Shown in pieces: positions 46,283-58,000 of a stretch of 64,000 nt of DNA. Source of the DNA: Coprinellus micaceus (lineage: Eukaryota; Basidiomycota; Agaricomycetes; Agaricales; Psathyrellaceae); NCBI GenBank assembly GCA_951394405.1, contig OX596339.1, forward strand, positions 1,364,001 through 1,428,000. The letters are read 5' to 3'. Below the pieces are notes generated by a model. The model saw nothing but the letters and a program-made list of their open reading frames with translations, did not search any database and was not told the origin of the DNA. The stretch's first letter is position 1, and the number at the start of each line of letters is the position of its first letter. Position numbers and translations under genes: made by a program.

Positions 46283-47620
46283 CGTATTTTCGTTGAGGGG
46301 CTTGGTTTTGGCTGGGTGGTGAGTGTATGCTCAGTGAAGTGAGAGGCGAAGCAGGCTTGGGCTTGGATAGGCGCTGGGCTTTTGATCCTAACACCGGCAA
46401 ACTCCGCCTGCAGGCTGGGGCGTGGCGCGCGCTTCCTTCTCCTCCATCTACATGGTGACGTCCAGCGGCGGGGACCGGGGGTCACCTCGACCAATATCCC
46501 CCGCGACGATGGCACTTTCTCCAGTTCAAGCTTCCTTCGCGCCAGTTTTGCGATACCGCCGGCTTACCATCGCCTCGCAGTACGGCTTTTGAACGTTGTC
46601 GGAACAAGGTTCAAATATTCGTTTCGATCAGAAGACCTACACTCTCAGGACGGCACGGAGTCGGTGGAGCGTCCTTGAGAACCCCGATTCGCTGAGGAGA
46701 GTAGAGGGCTTACGGCGTCGGGGAACCTAGTGGGTCTGGGAACTGGGGGAGGCCTGTTTGCGGGCACTCGACAGTGAGTTGGACCTCGGATTGACAAGTA
46801 TAATTTCCTCAGCTCTCGCATTGACAGCGATCTGACTTGGCAAGTCCCATCGACACACGGTCAAGTGCCTTCAAGTACCTCCGCTCGAAGCACCCCTGAC
46901 CTGACCCTCTCACTCGGCATGTCCTCGGCTGCTGGATTTGACCCAGCCACGTCGAACGGACTGGACGCTTCCTTGTGCTTCCCGAGAAACCCAACCATGA
47001 TACCCTGGTCGAAGATTGTGCGCCTTCCTACCCATCTCTGGACCTCCGAACAGGGATGCCCTTGAGTAAGCTGAGTTGTAGTCGCTATATCTCATCATTT
47101 CCCCGAACTTTCAATTCATTCAGCGCTACACATCTGGCCTTCTTTTTTATGTTATCGTACAAGACGGCCGAGCAAGGAAACCTGACAAAATGACCTCAAC
47201 AGTGAGCCCGATTGCACCACTTAGCCCCCGCGGTTTCCGTAAACCGAGAGGTCCCCTGGAACGAGCTTGAGGCTGCTTTGACTTTGGAAAGTTCCTCACC
47301 TTTCAAGATGAACGCATTTATGGCGCAGGAAGCTTGTCGACGCCGCCTACGAAGATCGGTATGGCACTGGTGAGTCGGCGTGACCGCGCTTCTTCCAGGA
47401 ACAGGGGCCATTCCTGCTTCATTTGGCGCTGGATGACACATCAAGCGCCCGGACCTTGATTCCGATCGCCGTAAATTTGGCCAAAGTTATCCACAGGGCG
47501 CCCATATGGAGCGAGAAGATACGAGTCAAAAGCCGACGCTTAGGAGCTCTTGAAGGAACGTTCATCTTTCTTCCGTACCCCCAGGTTCTCTGGACCTCTT
47601 CCTCGTCCCTGGAGCCCGCC
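46283..47620. other. Divergent intergenic region
   Basis: About 1.3 kb between the minus-strand gene starting at 46282 and the second MFS gene starting at 47621, so it should hold both promoters. No clear TATA box was found within 150 bp of either start. Short open frames on both strands show no coding pattern. No repeats were seen. Confidence 0.4.
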
Positions 47621-49425
47621 ATGACCGTCCAGCAACGCGACGCTGAGCCCGAGGTCGAGGTCAACGACGCCGCAACCGTCGTGGAGAATCGCAAGGTCGA
47701 GAGGACGCCACTCCCCAAGCTCCAGTTGGCCATTGTATTCCTCATTCAGTTCGCTGAGCCCGTCACAGCGACTGTGATATACCCGTTCATCAATCAGTTT
47801 GTGAGGGAGACGGGCATTACTGGAGGGGACGAGACGAAGACGGGGTATTATGCAGGGATTGTGGTGCGTCCCTGCCACAGTCTCTGTTTTTCTTCCCTTC
47901 TTCTGACGAACAACGCAGGAGTCTTTGTTCTTCTTCACAGAGACTATCACTGTCTTTGGATGGGGGTGGCTCTCCGACGTCCTAGGCCGTAGGCCTGTAT
48001 TGCTGCTGGGTCCCCTGGGCTTGTCCCTCTCTATGCTTGGGTTTGGTTTCTCTACCACCTACTGGCCCCTGTTCTATTTCCGAGCATCGCAAGGCTTCTT
48101 CAATGGTAATATCGGTGTCTCGAAGAGTGTGATGGCAGAAGTGAGTGGTATGAATTTGTAGCCATGGATTCAGGACTCATTGCTGGTGCAGATCACCGAC
48201 GAGACCAACATCGGAGACGCGTACGCTCTAGCCCCTCTGAACTGGTCTCTAGGTGTAACCATTGGGTGCGTAGCCTTACTTTCGACAGCTCAGCGCGCCT
48301 CCGACTCAACCTTCCTCCCAGCCCAATGCTCGGAGGTCTTCTGAGCAATGCAGCTGACCGGTGGCCAGAACTGTTTGGAAAATCAGAGTTCATCCGCAGT
48401 CATCCATATTTCTTGCCCTCTGCTTCTGCTGCATTCATCGCTTTCCTCTCGTTCGCTATCTCGGCCGTCGCCCTCAAAGAGGTATGTGGTCTGCTTCCCT
48501 GATCGGTTCCGGTTTTTTCAAAGTGACTCACTCAATCACCCAGACCCTTCCCAGAAACATTCTCAGGGATTCCTGGGGCCATCTGATCAAGAAGCTCAAC
48601 CGACCCTCGAACGACGAGTCCTCCACCGCACTCTTAGCGGAGACTGACCCAATTACATATGGTACCGCAGCATCCTTGGAGACTGCCCCTCCTACCCTCA
48701 AGCACGAACCCCGCCCGCCCATTTCCGAGCTCCTCGTTCCTACATACCTCTACACGATCCTCAACTATGGGCTCTTCGCGTTCGTCGATATGGGCATGTC
48801 TGCGTTGATTCCTCTGGTGTACTCGACGCCCATCGAGTATGGAGGCCTTGGTATGGATCCGTTCCAGATTGGTACCATTATGGCCACGGTGGGCATGAGC
48901 TCGGGTATCTTATCCGCCTTGTTCCTTGGCCCCGTCCTCAGGCGTTACGGACCGAACAGGGTGTTCAAGGTTGGGTTGTATTCCTTCTTTGTCACGTATA
49001 GTGCGTTGCCGATGGCGAACATGTTCGCGAGGCGCGCTGGGGGGATTGATTGGCGCGTCATTTCGATGATCATGCTACAGTTCTCTGCTGGGTTCATGTT
49101 CTCCCCTTGCTATGGTGCGTTTCCCCACACCCCATTCCCTGAGGCGCACTGGCGCTGATTTTACCCCTCATCTTTAGCGTCCATGGGTATACTCGTCGTT
49201 CAAAACGCTCCAAACAAGCAGTTGCTTGGAGCAGCGAATGGAGCAGCCCAGATGATTACTTCGGGTATGCGAGCCTTCGCTCCCGCTATCGCCTCGTCTC
49301 TCTTCTCGTTGTCCATCGCCCGCAACCTTCTTGGTGGCTATATGGTATACTACATCTTCCTGGCGTTGTCAGTGGGCCTCATCTTCGTTTCCCATCTTCT
49401 CCCTACACCTGCCCGCAGAGCCTAG
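47621..49425 (+). CDS. MFS transporter, DHA1/ZIFL-like (copy 2)
   Basis: Plasma- or vacuolar-membrane transporter, paralogue of the gene at 17032; substrate unknown. Six exons (47621-47863, 47919-48140, 48192-48265, 48322-48481, 48544-49114, 49178-49425) close at 505 aa. The first helix reads LIQFAEPVTATVIYPFINQ and the loop 2-3 signature is GWLSDVLGRRPV. FRASQGFFNGNIGVSKSVMAE is the helix 4-5 region and matches the GALNGNIGVIKSMMAE of copy 1. The central loop is longer than in copy 1 (about 100 residues, LLAETDPITYG). It has fewer introns than copy 1, but those at the ends of helix 2 and after MAE/N-I are in matching places. The start is the only ATG in frame before the conserved region. Confidence 0.88.
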
Positions 49426-50206
49426 ATGCAAACAGGATGTCGACCAGAATGTGAGTAGTCTCGGGCCGTGTAGTGTTGCTTGGGCGCTAATCTACTTCTT
49501 AAACAGTAAAAAGTAGGATACCGGGCGGGGTGTTCTAATCTTACGATCCCATACACGACGCCTAACCTCCATACGCAATATCATGTTATTTCACGATCAT
49601 AGTCCTAAAAGTATCTCAATCTCATGTCTGCTCTAACCGTCTTCGCTGACCTTTCTTGTTGTGCCAGTGGGTCCATAGCCCGCCTTAGTTCGCTTCCAGA
49701 GTTAGTCGGCAATCTCATATCCACATGTCGTTCACTACCCATTATGCATCGAAGGCGATACGTTCAGAGACTGTCGCCATCCTTGGAACTTTTGCAGCGC
49801 ATTTCGTGGGCATGGCGCGTGGTTGGTATGGAGATGATATGATTTACATCTTCCGCCCCAGCCTCCTCGTACCAGAAGTGTCCGACCAGGGCCTTCCAGC
49901 CGGCGGTCTCCTCCTGAACAGCCTTGGTGGACCAGAAGACCTTTCATGACTTGGATGATGCACAATGATGCATCATGAAATGACGAATGCAGATGGGTGC
50001 GGAAGCTAATCCCAATAAACGCTGGCTCTGATGGAATCATAAAAGTGGTTGGTTCCCGTTCGCACCGCTCTTTAGGCTTTCCCCACCCACCACACTCATC
50101 TACCCTCCAAGCCCCACCTCTCCTACAGTCCTTTGGCTGTCCTCACCCTCCTTTACCCTTTTATCCCTCATCTTTTATCGCAAAACCCCGAAGAGGACAC
50201 CACACG
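49426..50206. other. Intergenic region with coding-like remnant on minus strand
   Basis: No complete gene. On the minus strand 49767-49943 is open for 59 codons and reads like real protein (for example WSTKAVQEETAGWKALVG followed by HFWYEEAG), bounded by TGA on both sides and without an ATG. It could be one exon or a relic of a gene. The last 200 bp, pyrimidine-rich with CATAAAAG near 50037, look like the promoter of the next gene. Confidence 0.4.
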
Positions 50207-51909
50207 ATGCTTGTCAAGCCCTCCCACCTTCTCCTTACCGCGACGATCGCGTTGAGCGCTGCAACCACCAGCGTTGCGCGTTCACACTCCCACTCAAGGT
50301 GAGTTCTTAAATCTTTATCCTACACCTGTTTCTTCGTGAACTTGGCGCTCATGAACCGGCTGCCTTGAACAGACCAAACGACCTCGAGCAACGAGCCTAT
50401 GACATCCTCGACGCCTACGAGTACTCCACGCGCGGGTTCGGAGCCTTCGACGACGGAGAGGAGCTCGATGCCCGGGATTCCACCCCCTCCTCTGACGAAC
50501 TCGAACGTAGGGAAGAGCTCATTTCCGAACTCGCAGCACGCTTCCGTGACGTCCTGGACAAGCGTAGCCCTGTTATCGACTCCCATGGCTACAAGCACGC
50601 GTGGCGCAACCAGGAGCCCCTCCAGAAACGGAGTATCTTCCCGCACGACGGCGCCATGATCTCCAACATCCAGAACAGAATCAGGAATAGGAGGGCCAAG
50701 GAGAAAGCGAGGAAGGCGGCCGCTTCGAAGCTGCGCCAGGAGGCCCTGGAAGAAATTGAGAGGAGGGAGGCACTAGAAGAGATCCTCGTTGCAGCTCGAG
50801 AGCTCGCGGACGAAGGGGAGCTTGCCGCGAGGGAATACGAGGAGGAGCTCGATGCCCGGGAGCCCGAGTTCGATGGTGACGTCGAATACTTCACCAGGGA
50901 ATACGACGAGGAGCTGGAAGCTCGGGAGTTGGAGTTCGATAGCCAGGGCGAATGGTTCGCAAGGGAGCCTGAACTTGACGTCGAGGATTACCTGAGCGCC
51001 CGTGACCTGGAGGAACTCGAAGCCCGCGAACCAGCAGAGGAGCTCGACGCAAGAGAATTCCTCGACACCCTGATCCACGAGTCAAGAGAACTCGCTGACG
51101 AGGAGGACTTCATTTCTCGCGATCTGGAGGCCGAAGCCGAAACCTTGATCGCTCGTGCTCTCAACGATGAAGACGACGAGCTCCTGGGACGCGAGTTCTT
51201 CGAAGAGGAGTTGGACGCCAGGGAGTTGGAGGACCTTCTCGTCAAAGCAAGGGAGTTGGTTAACGAAGGAGAATTGGTCGCTCGTGCTCTCAATGACGAA
51301 GACGCCGAACTCCTTGGTCGCGAATTCTTCGAAGAGGATCTCGATGCCAGAGAGCTGGAGGAGATTCTCGTCGAGGCTAGGGAGCTGGCTGATGAGGAAG
51401 AATTAGCCACTCGTGAGGCCGTCGACGAGCTCGACGCTCGGGGGCTAGAGGACCTTCTCATCAAGGCGAGGGAGTTGATTGCTGAGGAAGACTTAGCCGC
51501 CCGTGACGTCGTAGAGTTGGATGCCCGTGAGCCTGTCGAGGAGGCCTTGGAGGCTCGCGACGCACCCACCGATAGCACACTTGAGGCCAGGGAAGAGGTG
51601 ATCGTCGAGGCCCGCGACATCCCCGCCGCCGAGGACAATGTCAAGCGAGAAGTTGAACCCGAAGTCAGCCTTGAGGCTCGGGCACCGGAACCCGCTCCTG
51701 TTGAAGCCGAGACCCCCGCTGCCAGGGCAGTCGAGGAGCCCGTGCCCGTCGAGGCCAGGGAACCTTCTCCCGCAGTCGACGAGCCCGCACCAGTTGAAGC
51801 CCGCGCACCTGAGGTTGGTGATGTCCTCGTCGAGCGTGCACCGGAAGCTGAACCTGCTCCTCCTCTCGATGCTCGTGCTGAAGAACCTATCGCTGCCGTC
51901 GCGAACTGA
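50207..51909 (+). CDS. Secreted AR-E/D repeat protein with dibasic sites, 542 aa
   Basis: Two exons (50207-50298 and 50373-51909) give 542 aa. The N-terminus is a signal peptide (MLVKPSHLLLTATIALSAAT). The intron falls right after it. Dibasic sites that Kex2 could cut are seen in LDKRSP, LQKRSIF and VKREVEP. From about residue 150 the protein is a chain of Ala-Arg-Glu/Asp units roughly every 8-14 residues (LDAREPEF, LEARELEF, LSARDLEE and many more), strongly acidic and probably helical. Within it a 43-residue unit is repeated in tandem (listed separately). The final 100 residues are Pro/Ala/Glu-rich (EARAPEPAPVEAE). There are almost no Cys residues. It is related in plan to the genes at 28810 and 53084. 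Function is unknown: structural wall protein, peptide precursor or effector are all open. Confidence 0.8.
51151..51408 (+). repeat. Two tandem 129-bp (43-aa) coding repeats
   Basis: Unit 1 starts at 51151 and unit 2 at 51280. Both encode ARALNDEDxELLGREFFEE, then LDARELExxLVxAREL. Divergence is mostly at synonymous positions and a few acidic swaps. A third, much more diverged unit follows (ELDARGLEDLLIKAREL). They explain part of the protein's length by recent internal duplication. Confidence 0.75.
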
Positions 51910-53083
51910 TACCCCAAATCTCGAAACAAGATCCCCTCCACCCATGCATGCCGTCTTTCCTGACCTTTCTCTGTTCCGCTCCATGGACTAGGAACCCGTT
52001 CAGTCTCATTCTGCATTACATCTTTGCCTTCGTGGATCTATCACCTCTGTAATATTGTACCAGTAAATTATATCACCTCACTGCATGCGCCGCCCTGTCG
52101 CTTGAATACAATTCGGTCTTCCCGCCCCCCATCCCATTAGTCCATTGTGTGCGGAGAGGCGGTAAGGAATTGGTAAGGAATCTCGAAATACTTGGCCCCA
52201 ACTCAGCCCCACTCCGAACGGCCTTCATCCAGTTATCTTGGGGGCGGGTTCCACGGCGTTGTGAGAGTTGCGGCATGACTTATGTTGTGAAGAGAGGACT
52301 GGGGATATTCGCCTGGGCATGTCGGGGGTGGGCGCTTAATATGTGGGGGGGCTGCCATCTTACATTCGACATGGCTGTAAGGGCGACAGCTTTGATAGAT
52401 TCAACGAACAAATGCATCTGCCCAAGGGACGAGATGCCGGTCCTTTACCCTGGGCCATTCACGGAGGTACACAGTCCCGGTAACGATGGGTTCGGTAGCG
52501 TTCGGTCTTCGCGAATTGCAATTATGCAGTCAGTGGTTCTTCGATCGGCTGGGCGTTGAAGCAGATGGAGCACTGGAGCAATGAATCAAATCAGAATCTC
52601 GAAACGCCTCGTATCGCTCAGCGCACAGCCGATATCTATCAGGAGGGGCTGGAGATCTCAAATCGAGCGCCCATGTGCTGATCGTCCGACCACTTTCGCA
52701 ATCCTTCGAACGAGACTCGTAGGAGACTAGCACACATAGACTCTCCTCGTCTCTGAGGACCTGCAATCCATTCGATGCTTCGGTCAGATTGCACACAAGA
52801 TGCCCACCGTTTGCGCTCTAGACGGGAAGCGATGTGATAAAGGTATCACTTGACACCGCCCACTTGATGCAAACAAGATGGGGCAATGATGGAAACAGAT
52901 GTAGTGTGTTTCCCAGGGAACGTGGCAGGGGGTATATAAACCCCTCCATGCCCACCTTGATTCCCCAGCAGTGCTCATCCCACATTTGGCGCAGGTTGCC
53001 AGAGTCCGTCTTTGCTGGTCGAGACATCCCCCTCCCTACGACACTCAAGACTCTCTTCAGCTCAAATCTTCGTTCGTTCCACG
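51910..53083. other. Intergenic region between two secreted-protein genes
   Basis: About 1.17 kb. It holds the 3' flank of the first gene and the TATA box of the second (52933-52940). An open frame of 136 codons at 52149-52559 (+) has no recognisable domain and no coding bias that I trust. No repeat was seen. Confidence 0.4.
52933..52940 (+). promoter_or_regulatory. TATA box of gene at 53084
   Basis: TATATAAA about 145 bp before the start codon, at nearly the same distance as the TATA box of the related gene at 29737. Promoter use is inferred from position. Confidence 0.55.
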
Positions 53084-54521
53084 ATGATTTCCTCAACCAC
53101 GCTCATCCTTGCCACCCTGGTTTTCAACGCGGCCTCCATCCTTGGTGCGCCTATTCGGTAAGTTGCTGATCGTTATCGCCCCTGCCTCGTGTTCCTTACC
53201 CCATCCTCTCAGGATACCGGACGCTGCGCCTGAAGTCGTGAAACGCGCCCCCGCGGGACACGCTCAGCCCACCCACCCGATCGCCCGTGCGGTCCCTGTG
53301 GTGGATGCGCAGCCCCTTCACAAACGATCCGTCAACGGCATGGCCAACCGCCCGCGCTTAGCCCGCGAGGTAGTGCCCGAGCACGAAACCCGTGACACTG
53401 CTTCCGAGTCCGTAGAAATACGCGACTCGCCCCTCCCCGAAGTCGAGAAAATCGTACGACGTTTCCCTCGTAGGCACTTAGCTGAGTTTTACGAGAGGCG
53501 CTCGCCCGAGCCGGCTCCTGCTCCCGGCGCTCCTTCGGCACCATCTCCTCAGGCAGAGGCTCGATCGGAACCAGAACCTCCAGTCGAACGTCGCTTCCCG
53601 CGTCGAACTCTATTCGACCGACACGCCCCACGTTCGGCCGACCCGGAGCCTGCCCCGTCCCTCGAAGCCCGCAACGAACATGACCCTGACGGGCACTTCG
53701 TCCGCGACCACAACCCTGAGCTAATGGCGAAGCGTGATGCACTTCCCACCGACAACGTCCCCCGCGAACCGGAGCCCGCCCCAGCTCCCGCCGCCGCGCC
53801 TGCCGACAACCCTGAGCAAGCGCGGCGGTTCCCTCGTAGGGTGTACGCAGAGTATTACGCCAAGCGGCAAGATAACGAGGACCCAGAGAAGCCTGTAGAG
53901 ACCCCCACGGCAACCCCTACAGCCACCTCCACTTCCACCTCCTCGACGTCTACTTCCACGACCACGACCTCCTCCACAGCGACCGGCCTCCCCGCTAGCC
54001 TGGAGAAGGCGATTGCTGACGCCATCGTCAAGGGCTCCAGCAGTCCAGTGGCTAACGCCGTCACCACTGGCAAGAAATCCTCATACTCTGACACGACCAT
54101 CACAATCAAGATCACTCACCAAGCAAACAGCGACGTGACCACCCCGGAGAAGCCAAGTGGGTCGTCCACCAACCCCCCTCCCACTGGCACGTCGCCTTCT
54201 GCCACCTCCACTCCTACTGCATCTGGCTCGACTCCCACTGGTTCTGGCGCCCCTAAGCCAACTGGAACGTCGACTGGATCCCCTTCCACGGATGAGGACA
54301 AACCCAAGGGCGAGACCAAGCCCGAAGGCGAGACCGAAAAGCCTGCAGGTGCAACAGGAGGGTCGTCTACTGAAGGTGGTGAAAGTGCTCCACCTCCCGA
54401 CGCCGAACGTCGCGATCTAGGCGATTCAAACGCTGCGGATCAGCCACTCACCAAGCGCAAGCTAGGATTATCAGGCGCATTGTGGGCATCTTGGAGTCGA
54501 CGAAACATTCAGAAAGACTGA
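53084..54521 (+). CDS. Secreted protein with three RRFPRR blocks, 460 aa
   Basis: Two exons (53084-53157, 53213-54521) give 460 aa. The signal peptide is MISSTTLILATLVFNAASIL, followed by GAPIR, with the only intron just after it. The mature part is full of dibasic sites (VVKRAP, LHKRSV, MAKRDA, AERRDL, LTKRKL). Three times the block RRFPRR occurs: RRFPRRHLAEFYERR, RRFPRRTLFDRHAPR and RRFPRRVYAEYYAKR. Between the blocks are Pro/Ala/Glu-rich spacers. If Kex2 cuts after each RR/KR, short peptides such as HLAEFYE and VYAEYYA would be released. The second half is a Thr/Ser-rich, likely O-glycosylated region with one folded-looking patch (SLEKAIADAIVKG). It belongs by plan with the genes at 28810 and 50207. 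A peptide-precursor role is inference. Confidence 0.78.
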
Positions 54522-55063
54522 GCCTTGATTTTTAGTACATCTGTTCTAGGGACCTTTCGCCGAGCTTGATTTCGACTGGATCGAACAAGCGAGGCCCATA
54601 AAATTTTGAAAAAACCACTTCCCGTGTGATTTCGAGTTGGTGAAAAGATGAGGCTGAGGAAAGGTAACGTTGTGGATCCACGACGGCTGCTGTGTGGCCG
54701 TGTTTGAGATCGAAGTTGGCTTGGACCTTCGCCGAGGTTCATCCCAAGCCTGTACTTGCCTTCATACATCGACAATGACGACATGTCAAGCACCACCTCC
54801 CGGAGGTTGGCACCTGTGGCTTGGATTTACGCATTGTATTCGCCGACCGCTTCAATGGAGGCGCCGCGCCTCCCCGACCGTGACAGCTAGGAGTGGGGAG
54901 AAAAGCCTGAGGCTGCAGTTATGAGTGCGGCGTAATCTCGACAACGCCTGGTATGTGAGCCACCATCGATTCAGCAATTTCGAACTCTTTTGCTCACGAC
55001 CTGTTCGCTCTAAGGCTTGACGCCCAAAAAGACAACGATCGTTGAGGCCAGACCGCGATCGCA
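54522..55063. other. Intergenic region
   Basis: About 540 bp between the secreted-protein gene and the hypothetical gene on the same strand. No TATA box, repeat or reading frame worth calling was seen. Confidence 0.35.
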
Positions 55064-58000
55064 ATGGCTTATGTGACCCGAGCACGCCAGAGTGCCAGCC
55101 TCCTTCTCTATTTCCACGCACAATACCTCGCTCGAAGTGTAGAGTCGATGTTCAACATTCGTGGTGCTTTCTCGAACGCCGTCGAGGCTGTTCAACTAGG
55201 TTTTACTCGCCTGAAGGAGGGCATTGGAAAGGCCGTCTTTCGCCTGGTTCGCCCGAAGACCCGCTCCAGATGCCCACCTCAAGTCGTCGACCCTCTGAAT
55301 GATCTTCGAGATAGAGTTCGTGAGTACGCCTAATCTTTCATATCGAGTCTCCTCGCTGAGAACACGGGCGTAGTGATTATAGGGAGCGGTCATGTAGCCC
55401 CCAACAAGGAGCTCATGGCCTACCCAGACGTTTTCCCCATGGCGACTTCTCCAATACAAGAGTGTTCTACGCAGAGCCTCAGGAAGAAGGGCGCTCAATC
55501 AGCAAGGGCGTTATTCCACAACTCGTTCCAACCTGTTTATCCCGTGGGCGTGTTCGAGATTTCTTCGAATGCATATTCCTTCCCCTTCCAGGGTGAGTAT
55601 CTATTAGAGTTACTCGCCTTTGCCGCACTAAACAAAGGCCAAGGGAGCGGAACTACCATCTTCTCGAGCGACGAGTTCCAATCTCCCTTGTCTTCCGAGG
55701 GGAGCGATACCCAGTTCACCCCATTATTTACTTACCCGCTCAATTCGCCGGCTGAGGCTTCTACCGCCCCGACAACGCCAGACGCTGACATTCTACGCCT
55801 GGGGGATCCAACCAGTATCGACGGTTATTCGTCATCCACCATCAAGGCACTGGAATCTGAGGACGACCTGCCTCTGTCTGCTCTCATGATTCGCGGCATG
55901 GATCGCGACGGCGCCAAGCGTAACGGTATCTCTGGGGCCCTGTTATCCAAAAGGAAAGACGTGCCGCTCTGGGTCCCTCAGGTCGTCCTCCCTCAACTGG
56001 GCACCTCGCCTTCTGTGCCTGTTGAGACGGACATGTGGGTGGACGATGCTCTGGACGAGGACGACGATGGAAACAAACCGACCGAAGAACCCACCTTATC
56101 TTTCCTCTCCGTGGAACCGCCCACCGCAGCTTCCTCGCCTCCAGGCCCCCCATACCATCGATCTGAATTGACCTCCGACCCAGACGAGGCATCCTTGGTT
56201 TCGACCGCCGATCCTTTCAATATTGGGTGCAACGCCTGGCTTTTCAATGACCCGACCCCGAGCATAGACGAAAAGTCTGTATACAGCCTTGGCTCATACA
56301 TATCAAATCCGTCGACTCCCACTCGGAGATCTCCAGGGCGTGTCCCCCAGATCACTCTCACTCCTCCCAGTGTGCCTACCTCCCCATACCAGGCAACCTA
56401 CAGTCCCAGCCTTGCGTGCGGTCTCGAAGCCACGCGCAGTAATTTCGAATTTGAAAACGGGTTTAGTGGGGCGACTCTCATCGTCCCATCCCATGATACA
56501 ATGCCCCGCCGGGACGGGTTCGAGGGCGGTGTTGAAGATGAGGATGAAGCTGCAGCCAAGCGGAGGAGGCGCAACGGTTGTCGCTTGAACACCTCTTCTA
56601 TCGATATCATCATGGCGGGGCTCGACCAGGATTTTCCAGACACACCAGTTGCTTCGCCTTTGCTCGGACCCCTGGATTTGGGAGAAGCATTCACCGGGGT
56701 TCAGCGAGCCATCGAGATCCCTGAAGCTCACGAATCAGACGACTTTCCCTCTCCTGAGGCGAGCGTCTACGCTCCCTCCTCTCCTGCAACCACCGTTCGA
56801 AATTCGGTGAATATAGCTGACCTTTCCGGAGACACTTTACTCATGGGGGAAGACCTCGAGTTGGACTCCAAGTTCTCCGACTCCTCTGACGTGAGTGTCC
56901 CATTTAGACGTGCCTCGTCCTCTCCTAATGCTTCTGCGTGCCTTCCAGGAGGAAGATGAGACTCAGTTGACGAAACAAGTCACAACCATGCCGGTCAAGT
57001 ACTCGAGGTTATCATGGTCTACCCCCCAGACGTTTAGCCCCTGCTCTGTCCTTTCCACCATTGTCGAAGAGGAGGAGGATGGAAATCCGACCGGCCACCC
57101 CATCGCCATAGCCAAAAACAAGAGCGGAATGCATGTGCTCAGTTCTCCAGCAGTCATCGTGAATCGCAAGGTGGCCAATGTGGCTCCGTTCTCCCCTGGT
57201 CCTAAGGTTCCTAAGCAGAGATGGTTCTCCATGATCGAGAACGACAAGGCGCGTCGTGGCCCTACTCCCGACGGCGGTTTTGAGAAGAAGCACATGTCTG
57301 CACCCGCATCCATGCAGGGGAAGTCTCGAGTCCTCAGTCGAGCTGGAGGTCTCTCTCTGGGTAAACACAAATCGACCGTGCGACCTCTGATTCTCCCACA
57401 ACGCTTGGCGACGACGAACGCTTTGTCTGTGCCCTCTGGAGAAGATTACGACAACAAACCGGGTCCCTGTAAATTTCTGGATGATCTCGAGTCCCTCTCT
57501 TTGCCGTCGTCGAGGTCTTCGAACTGCATCTCACTTTACCAAGGTCCTCCTCACTGGCCGCTCTATGTACCCGCCGAAGTTTCTAAGGATTTGGATTCTC
57601 CTTCGAAGGATATGGCTCAGAGTTCCCAAACGCCCCTTCCAGGTCGTGATACGGGCCCTCCTGCATCCACGCCACTGCCGAAGCCAGGTACCGGTGCACC
57701 TCGTTTTATGGCTCCTCTCCTGGAATCCGGAGGCGGTGACCCTGGCGCTGACGATTCTGTGGGACCTATCGACCTTGGTCAGGACGTTACCTTTCCGCTA
57801 TTCATGGAGTGCCCTTCGTCCGAGTATCAAGGCGTAGGCGGTATCATAGCGATTCTGGACGCCCTGGACTTACCGACAACTAGGTATTCCCAATTTGTCG
57901 TCAATGGTTCTCCCAGGACGCGGGCCTCGCCCACATGGGAAGGTGTGTCTGAGTTTGGCTTGCGTATTCCTGCGGAAGAAGCGGGGGCCGGGAGAGAACA

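Noticed and set aside
46600..46625. GGTTCAAAT, resembling a tRNA B box
   Set aside because: No A box at the right distance and no cloverleaf. Similar hits elsewhere were in coding sequence or introns.
50988..52016. Antisense 342-codon Ser/Arg-rich frame opposite the acidic secreted protein
   Set aside because: Mirror of the GAG/CTC-rich repeat. Low complexity only, and no start context or introns.
52149..52559. Open frame of 136 codons between the two secreted-protein genes
   Set aside because: No domain, no signal peptide, no splice continuity; composition looks random.
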